Shown: piece after piece, positions 24,895 through 33,222 of the stretch
How positions within the stretch are numbered: position 1 is the first letter of the stretch
How the letters are laid out: the number at the start of each line of letters is the position of its first letter
Position numbers and translations under genes: made by a program
The notes under the pieces: generated by a model
What the model saw: the letters and a program-made list of their open reading frames with translations, nothing else
Told to the model about the DNA's origin: nothing
Databases searched by the model: none
DNA from: Planifilum sp021793745
Lineage (GTDB): Bacteria; Bacillota; Bacilli; Thermoactinomycetales; DSM-44946
NCBI GenBank assembly: GCA_937983105.1
Contig: CALKAM010000032.1
Coordinates: 1 to 64,000 of the forward strand
DNA: 64,000 nt
Direction: 5' to 3'

Positions 24895-25626
24895 TCAGAG
24901 CAGCTCCGTGTAAAACCGGCAGCGGTCTCCCCGCACGATGGACCGACAAAACTCCACGGGACGCCCCTGGGAATCGTAGGCGATCCGATCCAACAGCAGG
25001 GCGGGATACCCCTCGGGGACCCGTAGGTACCTGCTCTCGTAGTCCCGGATCAGCACCGGTTCAAAGGTCTCCTTGGCCCGGGTCACCAAAAGGCCCAGCT
25101 TTTGCTCCAAATAGTCGTACAGGGAGCGGTTTTCCAGCTCAGACCGTTCCACCCGGGGAATGCGGCTCCGGGGAAGATGAGAAGTTTCCAACATGATGGG
25201 CTCGTCGCCGGCACAGCGCAGGCGCTTCAGGACCCACACATCCTGCGATTCGGTCAGCTGCAGATGCTGGACCACGCTGGGTTTGGCGGGTTGAATCTCC
25301 AGGCTGAGGATCACATCCCTGGGCTCCAGTCCGTGGGCCTTGAGCACATTGCTGAAACTGTAAAATCCGGTCAGGGAATGGGAAATCTTCGGCGAGGAAA
25401 CAAAGGTTCCCCTCCCCTGTTCCCGGCGGAGCAGGCCTTCCTGCACCAGTTCTTCGAGGGCCTTGATCACCGTGTTCCGGCTGACATCATACTGCTGGCG
25501 CAGTTCATTTTCCGAAGGAATCCGGTCACCCGGCTTCCAAACGCCCGATTCGATATCTTCCTTCAAGATATCCTTCAATTGGCGGTAGAGGGGAATCACA
25601 CTCCGGGGGTCCAGGGACTTTCCCAT
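24895..25626 (-). CDS. GntR/UTRA regulator of amino-sugar operon
   Basis: A 243-residue regulator, ATG at 25624-25626 after GGGAGGTGAT. The HTH is PSENELRQQYDVSRNTVIKAL and the C-terminal UTRA domain includes FYSFSNVLKAHGLEP and YALLLDRIAYDSQG-like stretches. It lies 87 bases upstream of the SIS gene on the same strand, so it probably starts the operon and represses it until a sugar phosphate binds, as AgaR2/NagR-type regulators do. An extended -10 promoter overlapped by a TAGTATACCACT element at 25662-25673 suggests autoregulation. Confidence 0.86.
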   Translation of the reverse strand: MGKSLDPRSVIPLYRQLKDILKEDIESGVWKPGDRIPSENELRQQYDVSRNTVIKALEELVQEGLLRREQGRGTFVSSPKISHSLTGFYSFSNVLKAHGLEPRDVILSLEIQPAKPSVVQHLQLTESQDVWVLKRLRCAGDEPIMLETSHLPRSRIPRVERSELENRSLYDYLEQKLGLLVTRAKETFEPVLIRDYESRYLRVPEGYPALLLDRIAYDSQGRPVEFCRSIVRGDRCRFYTELL

Positions 25627-25661
25627 CCAATCACCTCCCGCGATCCCGATGTTGTTGCCCC

Positions 25662-25673
25662 TAGTATACCACT
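25662..25673 (-). promoter_or_regulatory. Extended -10 promoter with GntR-like operator
   Basis: On the minus strand AGTGGTATACTA contains TGGTATACT, an extended -10 (TGN-TATACT at 25663-25668), and half of a TGGT..ACCA-type GntR site. It is ~37 bases before the GntR start codon. Confidence 0.45.
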
Positions 25674-25766
25674 CCCCGCCAAATGCGCGAAGGCAGGAAA
25701 GGGGTTCGCCCTGTGGCGAATCCATAGATGACAGCATGAACCTTTTTCACAGGAGGAGGCAGTCCG

Positions 25767-26549
25767 ATGTACGAGACAATCCGCTTGGAACAAAAGGATG
25801 CCGTTGCGACCATCGTGTTCAACCGTCCCCGGTCCCTCAACGCCTTCAACATGACCATGCACGAGGAAGTCTACGACGCCTTAACCCGGGCGGCCGGCGA
25901 TGAGGACGTCCGCTGTATCGTGCTGAAGGGGAGCGGCAAGGGATTCAGCGCCGGCGCCGATTTGGGCGCCATCGACCCCTCCGGGGAAGAGCTGGATCTC
26001 GGAAAATTCCTGCGCCAAACCTATAACCGCTTACTCACCCGGATGGCGGAGGTGGAAAAGCCGATCGTCGCCTCCCTCCACGGTCCCGTCTATGGAGCCG
26101 GCCTGGGCCTGGCCCTCGCCTGCGACTTTCGAATCGCCGCCGCCGGATCCACCTACTGCATGGCCTTTATCAAGATCGGATTGGTTCCGGATGCCGGCAC
26201 CTCCTTTTTCCTGCCCCGGCTCGTGGGACTGGGACGGGCCATGGAAATGGCCATGCTGGGAGAAACCCTCACCGCGGAAGAGGCCTTCCAGGCCGGACTG
26301 ATCAACCGGGTGGTGGCCGACGAGTCCCTGGAGGAGGAGACCCGGAAATTCGCCGAGCGCCTGGCACAGGCTCCCACCCGGGCCGTGGCCATCACCAAAC
26401 GGTTGATGGTGCAGAGCTTCGCCAGGGACCTGCCCTCCGCCCTGGAAGCGGAGGCCCAGGGACAGTCGGCGGCCGGGAAAACCCAGGACTTCCTGGAAGG
26501 GGTTTCGGCCTTCTTCCAGAAGCGACCGCCCCGGTTCACCGGAAAATAA
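25767..26549 (+). CDS. Enoyl-CoA hydratase/isomerase family protein
   Basis: A 260-residue crotonase-fold protein; ATG at 25767 follows AGGAGGAGG. Motifs are FNRPRSLNAFN, the oxyanion loop GKGFSAGADL, and HGPVYGAGLGLALACDFRI with a carboxylate position in the conserved GLVPDAGTSFFLPRLVG stretch. That pattern is closest to PaaG-like hydratase/isomerases, in which Asp in PDAG is catalytic. It is a single gene with a terminator ~80 bases downstream, divergent from the amino-sugar regulator. Substrate specificity cannot be told. Confidence 0.86.
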   Translation: MYETIRLEQKDAVATIVFNRPRSLNAFNMTMHEEVYDALTRAAGDEDVRCIVLKGSGKGFSAGADLGAIDPSGEELDLGKFLRQTYNRLLTRMAEVEKPIVASLHGPVYGAGLGLALACDFRIAAAGSTYCMAFIKIGLVPDAGTSFFLPRLVGLGRAMEMAMLGETLTAEEAFQAGLINRVVADESLEEETRKFAERLAQAPTRAVAITKRLMVQSFARDLPSALEAEAQGQSAAGKTQDFLEGVSAFFQKRPPRFTGK

Positions 26550-26553
26550 AAAA

Positions 26554-26671
26554 TCCTCCCCGCGGCGGAGGAGGTTGCGCCCGAAGCTCCTGCGACGGCA
26601 AACCCCATACACCTCCTCGCCTACAGGGCGGTAACCGTACCTATGCGGTGCGGGAAGCCGCCTGATTTTTT
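26554..26671. other. Structured intergenic element with terminators on both strands
   Basis: Between convergent genes. Plus strand: GAGGAGGT near 26568 can pair with ACCTCCTC near 26616 around ~35 unpaired bases, followed by GGCGG-taa-CCGTACC...GGTGCGG-gaa-CCGCC and TTTTTT (26627-26671), a terminator for the enoyl-CoA hydratase. Minus strand: the same arms overlap the 5' half of CCTCC...GGGGAGG followed by TTTTTT (26554-26574). It may be just back-to-back terminators or a small structured RNA. I recognise no known riboswitch. Confidence 0.5.
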
Positions 26672-26711
26672 GCTTCCCTTCGCTTCGACGCGGGCTTTTC
26701 AAGTCTCTGTC

Positions 26712-27503
26712 CTACAGGATCTGAAAGACCGACCTTTCCGGGATAAAATGGACGGCGAGGCCGGGAAAGCGCTCCCTCAAGATCGCGGCCAAATATTTCA
26801 TCCCCGGCTGCTCACTCTCTCCATGGCCCAGGGCGATAAGGGCCCGCTTCTTTCCCTGGGCCAGGGCATCCCGCACATATTCCGGCGTTTCCCATTCCGG
26901 TCCCTCCCCCGTAATCGCCACGTCGACGCCCTCACCTTCAAATAGCGGGATCGCATTTTGGCCGCCGCCCCGATACCCGACCAAAATCCCGATGCGGGTG
27001 CAGGACGCGGAAAGATCCCCCGTCACGCGCAAAAAGGGCAGTTGCAGCTTGCTCTTCAGGTATGGAAGGAGCTGTTTCAAAGGGCGCCTGGGGACTGCCA
27101 AGATGGTCGCCGCAGGCAACTCCTTCTCCACATACGCTTCCCAGCCCAACGATCGGATCAGCCCCCGGGCGATGAGGTCGGGCCGGCGGCGGTGGAGGGC
27201 GTCGTGGCAGCGATAGACGGCGAGGCCGGATGCCTCGATCCACCTTCTCTTCTCCCGAAACACGGAGTCCGGCTCCGGCATATCCGAGGGCCGGTGACTG
27301 TAAAAGATCCCTTCATGGCTGATCACCAGATTGGCCCTCAGCGCGATGGCCTGCCGGAGAACGCGATGGGTGGCCAAAAAGGTCGTCACGATCCCCCGGA
27401 CGGGTGCATCCGGGTCGCCGAACAGGAGCCCGTCCACCGTGGGTTCCGTCTTCGGAACGCTTTCCTCCAACTGATCGATCACGGTTTGAATGGTGATAAC
27501 CAT
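26712..27503 (-). CDS. Nif3-like dinuclear metal centre protein
   Basis: A 263-residue protein of the Nif3/YqfO (GTP cyclohydrolase I type 2-like) family. NLVISHEGIFYS and VYRCHDALHR carry metal ligands, GILVGYRGGGQNAI lies in the middle, and ITGEGPEWETPEY and ALGHGESEQPGMKYLA near the C-terminus carry the remaining His/Glu ligands. Members form hexameric toroids with two metal ions; the function is unknown. It is 12 bases downstream of the sugar permease gene, so it is in the ABC operon and may process the transported compound. Confidence 0.82.
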   Translation of the reverse strand: MVITIQTVIDQLEESVPKTEPTVDGLLFGDPDAPVRGIVTTFLATHRVLRQAIALRANLVISHEGIFYSHRPSDMPEPDSVFREKRRWIEASGLAVYRCHDALHRRRPDLIARGLIRSLGWEAYVEKELPAATILAVPRRPLKQLLPYLKSKLQLPFLRVTGDLSASCTRIGILVGYRGGGQNAIPLFEGEGVDVAITGEGPEWETPEYVRDALAQGKKRALIALGHGESEQPGMKYLAAILRERFPGLAVHFIPERSVFQIL

Positions 27504-27515
27504 AGCCCCATCCCC

Positions 27516-28355
27516 TCAGCCCTTCAGACCGTGGGTCGCAATCCCTTCCACCAGATAGCGCTGGAAGATCAAAAAGACTACAAATACGGGAATGATCGAC
27601 AAGATCGACATGGCGAACAGATCCCCCCACTGGGTGTTGCCCGTGTTGTCCACAAACATGCTGAGTCCCAGGGACACCGTGTACAGCTCGGGATCCGACA
27701 GATAAATGAGCTGTCCGAAAAAGTCATTCCAGGTCCAATAGAAGGAGAAAATGGACATGGTGATGATCGCAGGCCGGGCCAGGGGAAAGATGATCAGGCG
27801 AAACAACTGAAATTTGCTGCAACCGTCCATGTAAGCGGCTTCGTCCAACTCCCTGGGGATGCCCCGGACAAATTGAACCATCAAGTAGATAAAAAAGGGC
27901 ACGGTTCCGAGAAAACTGGGCAGTGTGAGCGGAAGGTAGGTGTTCACCCACCCGATTTTATGAAACATGATGTATTGCGGAATCATGACGACCTGGGCCG
28001 GCAGCATCATGGTGGACAGCATAAACCCGATCAAAAAGCGCCGCGGCGTAAACCGGAGCCGCGCAAAGGCAAAGCCGGTCAATGTGGAGCTGAAAATGGT
28101 CCCGACGACGACCACCACCGAAATGATTAGCGAATTCCACATCAACTGACCAAAGTTCATCCCCAACTCGCCGTTAAACCCGGCCAGATAATGGTCCAAG
28201 GTCCAGGTCTCCGGCCACAATCGAGAGGTGGAAAAGATTTGATCATCCGGCTTAAAGGAGGAGAAGAACATCCACAGGATGGGATAAACCATGATAAAGG
28301 TGACCGCCACAAGCGCAGCGTGTCGCAAAAGGTTCCTGATCCCTCGCCGCTTCAT
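27516..28355 (-). CDS. Sugar ABC transporter permease (MalG/AraQ type)
   Basis: A 279-residue inner-membrane permease with six predicted helices. ATG at 28353-28355 (MKRRGIRNLL) chosen because GGTGGTGGGAGCG precedes it. The EAA loop that contacts the ATPase reads ELDEAAYMDGCSKFQLFRLIIFPLARPA. It overlaps nothing but lies 13 bases after the companion permease. The ATPase subunit is not in this cluster; such CUT1 systems often share one MsmK-type ATPase. Works with the lipoprotein at 29368. Confidence 0.88.
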   Translation of the reverse strand: MKRRGIRNLLRHAALVAVTFIMVYPILWMFFSSFKPDDQIFSTSRLWPETWTLDHYLAGFNGELGMNFGQLMWNSLIISVVVVVGTIFSSTLTGFAFARLRFTPRRFLIGFMLSTMMLPAQVVMIPQYIMFHKIGWVNTYLPLTLPSFLGTVPFFIYLMVQFVRGIPRELDEAAYMDGCSKFQLFRLIIFPLARPAIITMSIFSFYWTWNDFFGQLIYLSDPELYTVSLGLSMFVDNTGNTQWGDLFAMSILSIIPVFVVFLIFQRYLVEGIATHGLKG

Positions 28356-28368
28356 CGCTCCCACCACC

Positions 28369-29301
28369 TTAACCATCATAATGAACCCAGAACCTGGAGC
28401 TTAAAAAGATCACCGTCGAACAAAGTCCGATGATGATGAGCAGAATAATCGACAATGCCGCGGCGTATCCCATGTTATAGTAGTTGAAGGCATGCTGATA
28501 CAAGTAATAGACATACATCAATGTGGACTTCATCGGGCCTCCGCCCGTGATGATATAGACCTGCGTAAAAATCATGAACGAAGAAATCGTCCCCATCAGC
28601 AAATTGAAGAAAGTAATCGGGGACAGCATCGGCAACGTGATCTTGAAAAACCGCTGGATCGCCGACGCCCCGTCAATGATCGCCGCCTCATACAGATAAC
28701 CCGGAATCTGTTTCAGACCCGCCAGAAAGATCACCATCTCCGAGCCGAATTGCCAAACACTGAGTAAAATCAGGATCACAATGGCGGTGGACGGATTTCC
28801 CACCCAATTGGGCCCTTCGACTCCGAACAAACCGAGGAAGGCGTTGACCGGTCCATCATCCGCAAACAGATTTCGCCATCCGATGGCGGCGCCGACGCTG
28901 GTCCCGATCAGCGAAGGAAGATAGATCAGGGAGCGGTACCATCCGATACCCCGGACTTCCCTATACAGCAAGAGGGCGATGAGCAGGGAGACGATCAGCC
29001 GCGCGGGTACGGAGAAGATCACATAGGTAAAAGTGGCGCGGATGGAGATCCAGAAATTGGGGTCGCGAAGGATCTGCTGGAAATTGTCAAAGCCGACCCA
29101 CTCGGGGGAACTGATCAGGTCGTAATCAGTAAAGGCGAGGTAAAAGGTAAATAGCATGGCCCCGACGGTCAGGCACAACATTCCGGTGAGCCAGGGAAGG
29201 AGAAAGGTATAAGCGGTTAAATTTCTTCGCAGCGGGGTTTCCATCCGGGATCTCCGGTGGATTTTCACTCTGCGCATGATCGGCTGAATATCGGATGCCA
29301 C
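28369..29301 (-). CDS. Sugar ABC transporter permease (MalF/UgpA type)
   Basis: A 310-residue permease; the GTG at 29299-29301 has AAAGGAGG upstream (10-base spacing), while the ATG further back is inside the intergenic region. Six helices, with the EAA loop as YLYEAAIIDGASAIQRFFKITLPMLSP. It follows the solute-binding lipoprotein gene by ~65 bases and precedes the second permease. CUT1-type importer for an oligosaccharide or polyol; the substrate is not known. Confidence 0.88.
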   Translation of the reverse strand: MASDIQPIMRRVKIHRRSRMETPLRRNLTAYTFLLPWLTGMLCLTVGAMLFTFYLAFTDYDLISSPEWVGFDNFQQILRDPNFWISIRATFTYVIFSVPARLIVSLLIALLLYREVRGIGWYRSLIYLPSLIGTSVGAAIGWRNLFADDGPVNAFLGLFGVEGPNWVGNPSTAIVILILLSVWQFGSEMVIFLAGLKQIPGYLYEAAIIDGASAIQRFFKITLPMLSPITFFNLLMGTISSFMIFTQVYIITGGGPMKSTLMYVYYLYQHAFNYYNMGYAAALSIILLIIIGLCSTVIFLSSRFWVHYDG

Positions 29302-29367
29302 GCGGAAAAGACCTCCTTTAGCCGCGATGCCGCCGATCGGGCGGCATCGCATCATCAAATCGGCGGC

Positions 29368-30648
29368 TCAACCCTGGGATAATGCCTCGTTTCCTTGCTG
29401 GATAAAGGCCTCGGCCGCTTCACTCGGCGTGATCTCCTTGAAGGTCACCTGCTGCGAGAGGTTTTTCAGGATATCCGCAATCTCGCTGGATCCCTGGGGC
29501 GCCAGCTTTTCCGGAGAGGCTACTTTTTTCACCTTTTCCATGAAGTCGATCTGCTTTTGGATCGTTTCATCCTCAGCGGTTTCGGAGACGATTTCCATGT
29601 TCTTTTGGTTGGCGGGGATTCCCCGGTCGGTCTTGAAGATTTTGGCCACTTCCGGGTCATTCTCCAGGAAATTGATCAGCTTTGCCGCGGCCTCGGGATG
29701 TTTGGTCTTGGAGGACATGGACCAGAACATGGCCCCATGAAGGGGGTACGGCTTGTTCTCATTGCCCCATTCCGGCAGGAGCGCTCGTCCGATGGGTTTT
29801 CCCAGACTCTCTTCGTAGTTGGGATCGGTTCCGAGGAACAGCCAATTGATGGCGGTTTTCTCTTTGATAAAGGGGCTGGCCGAAGGATCGTTGTGATTAT
29901 AGGCCGCGTTTTCTTCAGCGGTCGGAACGCCGCCCTTCTCCTGCAGATCCAACCAATACTGGAACCATTCCGTAAGCGTTTCCTTGGACAGCCCGATTTT
30001 GTTGCCGCTGTACAACTCCTCCCCCTTCGTTCGCGCAAAATAACTTAACAGTCCCGTTTGCTCCATCTCATTGGCCATGCCGTAAACGCCCGTCTTTTCA
30101 CGGATCTTCACACACAGCTCCGCCAGCTCCTCCCAGCTGTAGTTTTCCTCCGGGAAGGTCACGCCGGCCTTTTCAAAAATCTCGGGGTTGTAGATGAACA
30201 TCTGCGAGTTGATGGAGGTGGCCAGCCCGTACAGCTTCCCATCCACCATCCCCAATTGGACGGTTTCCTCGGAAAGATCGGAGGAATCCACGCCCACCGT
30301 TGACAAATCCATCAATTGTCCTTTGCTGATGTACGTCATCAATTGCGAACCGTCCATCTGCATCACATCCGGGGCACCGCCTCCCGCGGTCTGAGTCGCC
30401 AGCTTCTGCCAGTAACTGTCCCAGGAGCTGTATTCCATCACCACTTTGATGTCGGGATGTTTCTCTTCAAAAAGCTTGACGGCCTCCTGCGTCATCTTGG
30501 TCCTCGTCGGGTTGGTCCACCAGGAAAAGCGAATCGTCACCTGATCACCATCCCGATCCGCCGAACGGTCGCCACAGCCCGTCAAAACCAGTAAAACCGA
30601 TAGACAAATCGCCGCCACCGAGGTGAAAAGCTTCTTCAAGCGTTTCAT
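29368..30648 (-). CDS. Sugar ABC transporter solute-binding lipoprotein
   Basis: A 426-residue family 1 solute-binding protein. ATG at 30646-30648 has GGGGAGGAG upstream. Signal sequence with lipobox LVLTGCG gives lipidation of the Cys at about residue 25. Typical motifs: VTIRFSWWTNPTR, SWDSYWQKLATQTAGGGAPDVMQMD and YGLATSINSQMFIYNPEIF. It is first in the transporter operon and lies ~150 bases downstream of the FCD-type GntR gene. No ATPase is encoded beside it. Confidence 0.9.
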   Translation of the reverse strand: MKRLKKLFTSVAAICLSVLLVLTGCGDRSADRDGDQVTIRFSWWTNPTRTKMTQEAVKLFEEKHPDIKVVMEYSSWDSYWQKLATQTAGGGAPDVMQMDGSQLMTYISKGQLMDLSTVGVDSSDLSEETVQLGMVDGKLYGLATSINSQMFIYNPEIFEKAGVTFPEENYSWEELAELCVKIREKTGVYGMANEMEQTGLLSYFARTKGEELYSGNKIGLSKETLTEWFQYWLDLQEKGGVPTAEENAAYNHNDPSASPFIKEKTAINWLFLGTDPNYEESLGKPIGRALLPEWGNENKPYPLHGAMFWSMSSKTKHPEAAAKLINFLENDPEVAKIFKTDRGIPANQKNMEIVSETAEDETIQKQIDFMEKVKKVASPEKLAPQGSSEIADILKNLSQQVTFKEITPSEAAEAFIQQGNEALSQG

Positions 30649-30799
30649 CGCGCTCCTCCCCAGGAAAATTTTCGTCCCACCCTGAAACCGCCGGACAACC
30701 CCTCGGTTCACCAGCCCCCTTTAACCTGAGATGGTTGATCCGTTGCACGAACGAAGTTTTTCCGCAAATTCTTTCTTCGTTCCTCGCTTCCCCCTCCCC

Positions 30800-31495
30800 T
30801 CAATCGCTTTTATGGCGAAAATAATCGGGATATTGCGAAATCAAAAGGTCGATTTCCGTCACGGCCAACCGCAAATGCTGGATCATCGCCTGATCCGCCA
30901 AATCCGCCTTTTGCTCGGTAATCAGCCGGAAAATTTCCTTGTGCTGGGCCACGATCACGTCCCACTCCAAGGAGGAGAAGAGGCGCAGGTGCCGCATCCG
31001 ATTAAAATGGGTATTCATCTGCTGCATCAGGTTCCAGGTTCTGATCTTACCGCACCCGAAAAACAGAATTTTGTGAAATTGATCGTCCAGCTGGTACAGA
31101 CGCGAATAATTCCGCTTTTCGTTGCAAACCTCCTGCATCTTTAGGTTGGTTTCCAGCTGGAATCGATATTCCTCCGGGAAGCCGGCGCAAGCCATCCGGA
31201 CGATGGCCCGTTCGATATTTTCCCGGACAAATCGGCCTTCCTCCAGGAGTTCGAGATCGATGAGGGAAACAAAGGTCCCCTTTTGAGGGTAAATCTCGAT
31301 CAGATCTTCCTGGGACAACTTCAAAAACGACTCCCGGACCGGCGTGCGACTCACCTTTAATTGATGGGAGATCTCCGACTCGGAGATTTTCGCCCCCGGC
31401 TTCAATTCCAGCTTGAGGATCTTGTCCCTCAGCGTTTGATAGATGAATTCCCTCGCGGAACCCTTTTTCATGCGTTCCTTTTGCAGGTTCGTCAC
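30800..31495 (-). CDS. GntR/FadR-family (FCD) regulator of the sugar transporter
   Basis: A ~231-residue regulator with an N-terminal winged helix (SAREFIYQTLRDKI, ISESEISHQLKVSRTPVRESF) and a C-terminal helical FCD ligand domain (DDQFHKILFFGCG, VAQHKEIFRLI) with His/Asp metal ligands. The GTG at 31495 has GGTGAT at SD-like spacing and the ATG at 31471 has AAAGGA; either may be used. It precedes the ABC transporter operon and carries a promoter with an overlapping AGTATACT palindrome, so it likely represses itself and perhaps the transporter. Confidence 0.86.
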   Translation of the reverse strand: MTNLQKERMKKGSAREFIYQTLRDKILKLELKPGAKISESEISHQLKVSRTPVRESFLKLSQEDLIEIYPQKGTFVSLIDLELLEEGRFVRENIERAIVRMACAGFPEEYRFQLETNLKMQEVCNEKRNYSRLYQLDDQFHKILFFGCGKIRTWNLMQQMNTHFNRMRHLRLFSSLEWDVIVAQHKEIFRLITEQKADLADQAMIQHLRLAVTEIDLLISQYPDYFRHKSD

Positions 31496-31555
31496 TGAAT
31501 CACCATCCAAGCTTCTCCATCGCGCAGGGCACCGGACTGGCATGGTAATCATGCT

Positions 31556-31603
31556 AGTATACTTGTCTGCCCAAATTTTAACACCCCCTTTATCAAAAGT
31601 CAA
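31556..31603 (-). promoter_or_regulatory. Promoter and palindromic operator of FCD regulator
   Basis: On the minus strand TTGACT (31598-31603), a 17-base spacer, and TAAAAT (31575-31580). The perfect palindrome AGTATACT at 31556-31563 lies ~12 bases past the -10, i.e. around the transcription start, where a bound repressor would block initiation. Confidence 0.6.
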
Positions 31604-31717
31604 CAATATCTTTAGAAAATAAATAATGTTCTTTTAAAAGGCGGAAAAGCCCTTCGGCTCGGAGTCTCAAAGAAGCCTGCTCTCAGAAAAACCGATGACG
31701 GGAAAGCCTCCCAACCA

Positions 31718-32030
31718 TCATGAGGGTACAGGACGTTGCCCCCGGAATGAACGATATTTCACCATGAAATAAACCATGGTTAATGCCAGAATACCAGCTC
31801 CGCCATCCGTGATGGCACTCGCAAGATGCCCCACAAACCGTATACTTCCAGAGCAACGCGCCACATCGATGCCGGAATCAGGGGAACTCCCAACCCCTGT
31901 GCAGCATTGATAAAAAATATGATCCACCACAGCATGACAGATCGGCTGATTAAGGCGGTGATGAAGGGCTTCGGCCTTGCCCAGCATGACGCTCCGGCGA
32001 CACGGATGGTGATTGATCGAATCCAGCGGC
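31718..32030 (-). pseudogene. Remnant of polytopic membrane transporter (MATE-like), frameshifted
   Basis: Minus-strand sequence encodes a membrane-protein tail in two frames. One frame gives SVMLWWIIFFINAAQGLGVP and ALEVYGLWGIL; the next gives LASAITDGGAGILALTMVYF and MVKYRSF before the stop at 31718. The two join if a G is added (TTGCGAG where TTGGCGAG is expected, ~31813). Upstream the frame ends at a stop, so the gene lacks its 5' part. The GLWGILAS..TDGGAGILAL pattern resembles the last helices of MATE-type efflux proteins, but this is uncertain. Confidence 0.5.
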
Positions 32031-32080
32031 GTCAAACGGTCAGCACCGGCCTTCTGTTCCCGGCTGCCAAATCAAAAAAC

Positions 32081-32112
32081 AGAAGCACGGTTCCCTCTGG
32101 AACCGTGCTTCT
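32081..32112 (-). terminator. Terminator of the ssrA-tRNA-Thr transcript
   Basis: AGAAGCACGGTTCC-agag-GGAACCGTGCTTCT followed by GTTTTTTGAT on the minus strand. It lies 10 bases past the tRNA. Confidence 0.85.
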
Positions 32113-32122
32113 GACATACCGA

Positions 32123-32198
32123 TGGTGCTGACGGAGGGATTCGAACCCCCGACCCCTTCATTACGAGTGAAGTGCTCTGCCAGCTGAGCTACGTCAGC
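32123..32198 (-). tRNA. tRNA-Thr (CGT)
   Basis: Cloverleaf on the minus strand: acceptor GCTGACG/CGTCAGC, D arm GCTC/GAGC, anticodon stem CTTCA/TGAAG with loop CTCGTAA (anticodon CGT), T arm GGGGG-TTCGAAT-CCCTC, encoded CCA. It is 19 bases after the tmRNA and shares its promoter. Confidence 0.95.
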
Positions 32199-32217
32199 AT
32201 GTCGGAGAATAAGTGCT

Positions 32218-32579
32218 TGGTGGAGGCGAGCGGAGTCGAACCGCTGTCCGGAGACCTCGCCACGTCGGTTTCTCCGAGCGCAGTCACTGTACTTGCATCT
32301 CGCCGCATGGACTGCCCAGTGACAGGCGTTCCATCCGGCCAGCCGCCTTGGTTTCGCCTCCCGACCGGCGGCAACTTCGGTCGGCTAGCCCGCTAGTTCT
32401 GAGACCCGACGACACCGCACGGGCGACGGTGAAGCGGATCCTGGCTGGATTAAGCAGCCAGAGCGTAGTTTTCTTGCTTGCCAGTTACATTTGGCAACCT
32501 GCGTTTTTGACGAAGGCCGCAGCCCCTCGGCTCGCTGCCGACGCTCGATCGATCCCCGTCGAATCCCATGAACGCCCCC
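32218..32579 (-). ncRNA. ssrA: tmRNA
   Basis: A 362-base one-piece tmRNA. The tRNA-like ends pair as GGGGGCG/CGCCTCC with a G-U at the third position and an encoded CCA; the T arm carries GCGG-TTCGACT-CCGC. The resume region at 32450-32482 encodes GKQENYALAA and a TAA, the usual ALAA proteolysis tag. It works with SmpB encoded just upstream to rescue stalled ribosomes. Promoter at 32606-32634. Confidence 0.96.
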
Positions 32580-32605
32580 AGGATCCCGGATCGATGACAT
32601 ATAGT

Positions 32606-32634
32606 ATTGTATCACCGAAACAGGAAAATGTAAA
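32606..32634 (-). promoter_or_regulatory. Promoter of ssrA
   Basis: Minus strand TTTACA (32629-32634), 17-base spacer, TACAAT (32606-32611); predicted start ~20 bases before the mature tmRNA 5' end. Confidence 0.78.
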
Positions 32635-32671
32635 GGGTAAAATGGCAAGCATTTTTGCCCAACAGGGGTGC

Positions 32672-33139
32672 TCACCGGAACTGGCGGTCCTTCAGCCGGC
32701 GCTCGATCTCCCGCTGGGCATCCCGTTTGGCGATGTCCGCCCGTTTATCGTACTGCTTTTTCCCCTTGGCCAGGGCGAGTTGAACCTTGGCGAAGCCGTT
32801 CCGGATGTGGACATCCAACGGGATCAGGGTGTAGCCCTTCTGACGGGTCAGTCCGATCAGTTTGCGGATCTCTTCCCGATGCAGCAACAGCTTTCGCGTC
32901 CGGGTCGGGTCGGGGTTAAAGCGGTTCCCCTGTTCGAAGGGGCTGATGTGCATGTTCAGCAGAAACACTTCCCCGTTGTCGATCCGGGCAAAGCTGTCCC
33001 GCAGGTTGACCCGTCCCTGTCGGATGGACTTGATTTCCGTACCGGTGAGCACGATGCCGGCCTCGAAGGTGTCCTCGATGTGATAATCATGATGCGCCTT
33101 TTTGTTGCGGGCGATCACCTTCACGCCACCCTTCGCCAC
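32672..33139 (-). CDS. smpB: SsrA-binding protein SmpB
   Basis: A 155-residue RNA-binding protein that delivers tmRNA to stalled ribosomes. I chose the GTG at 33137-33139, which gives the usual N-terminus MAKGGVKVIARNKKAHHDYH and has GGAGGGG upstream; the longer frame is not conserved. The OB-fold core has GIVLTGTEIKSIRQGRVNL and the C-terminal tail KGKKQYDKRADIAKRDAQRE folds as a helix in the mRNA channel. Gene order est-rnr-smpB-ssrA matches Bacillales. Confidence 0.96.
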   Translation of the reverse strand: MAKGGVKVIARNKKAHHDYHIEDTFEAGIVLTGTEIKSIRQGRVNLRDSFARIDNGEVFLLNMHISPFEQGNRFNPDPTRTRKLLLHREEIRKLIGLTRQKGYTLIPLDVHIRNGFAKVQLALAKGKKQYDKRADIAKRDAQREIERRLKDRQFR

Positions 33140-33222
33140 CGTGCTCACCCCTCCCCGAAAAGTTGCATCCCTTACTATAGCAACGGTGCGGCCGTTTGTC
33201 AACAAGGCCTTCGGATGCTGGC

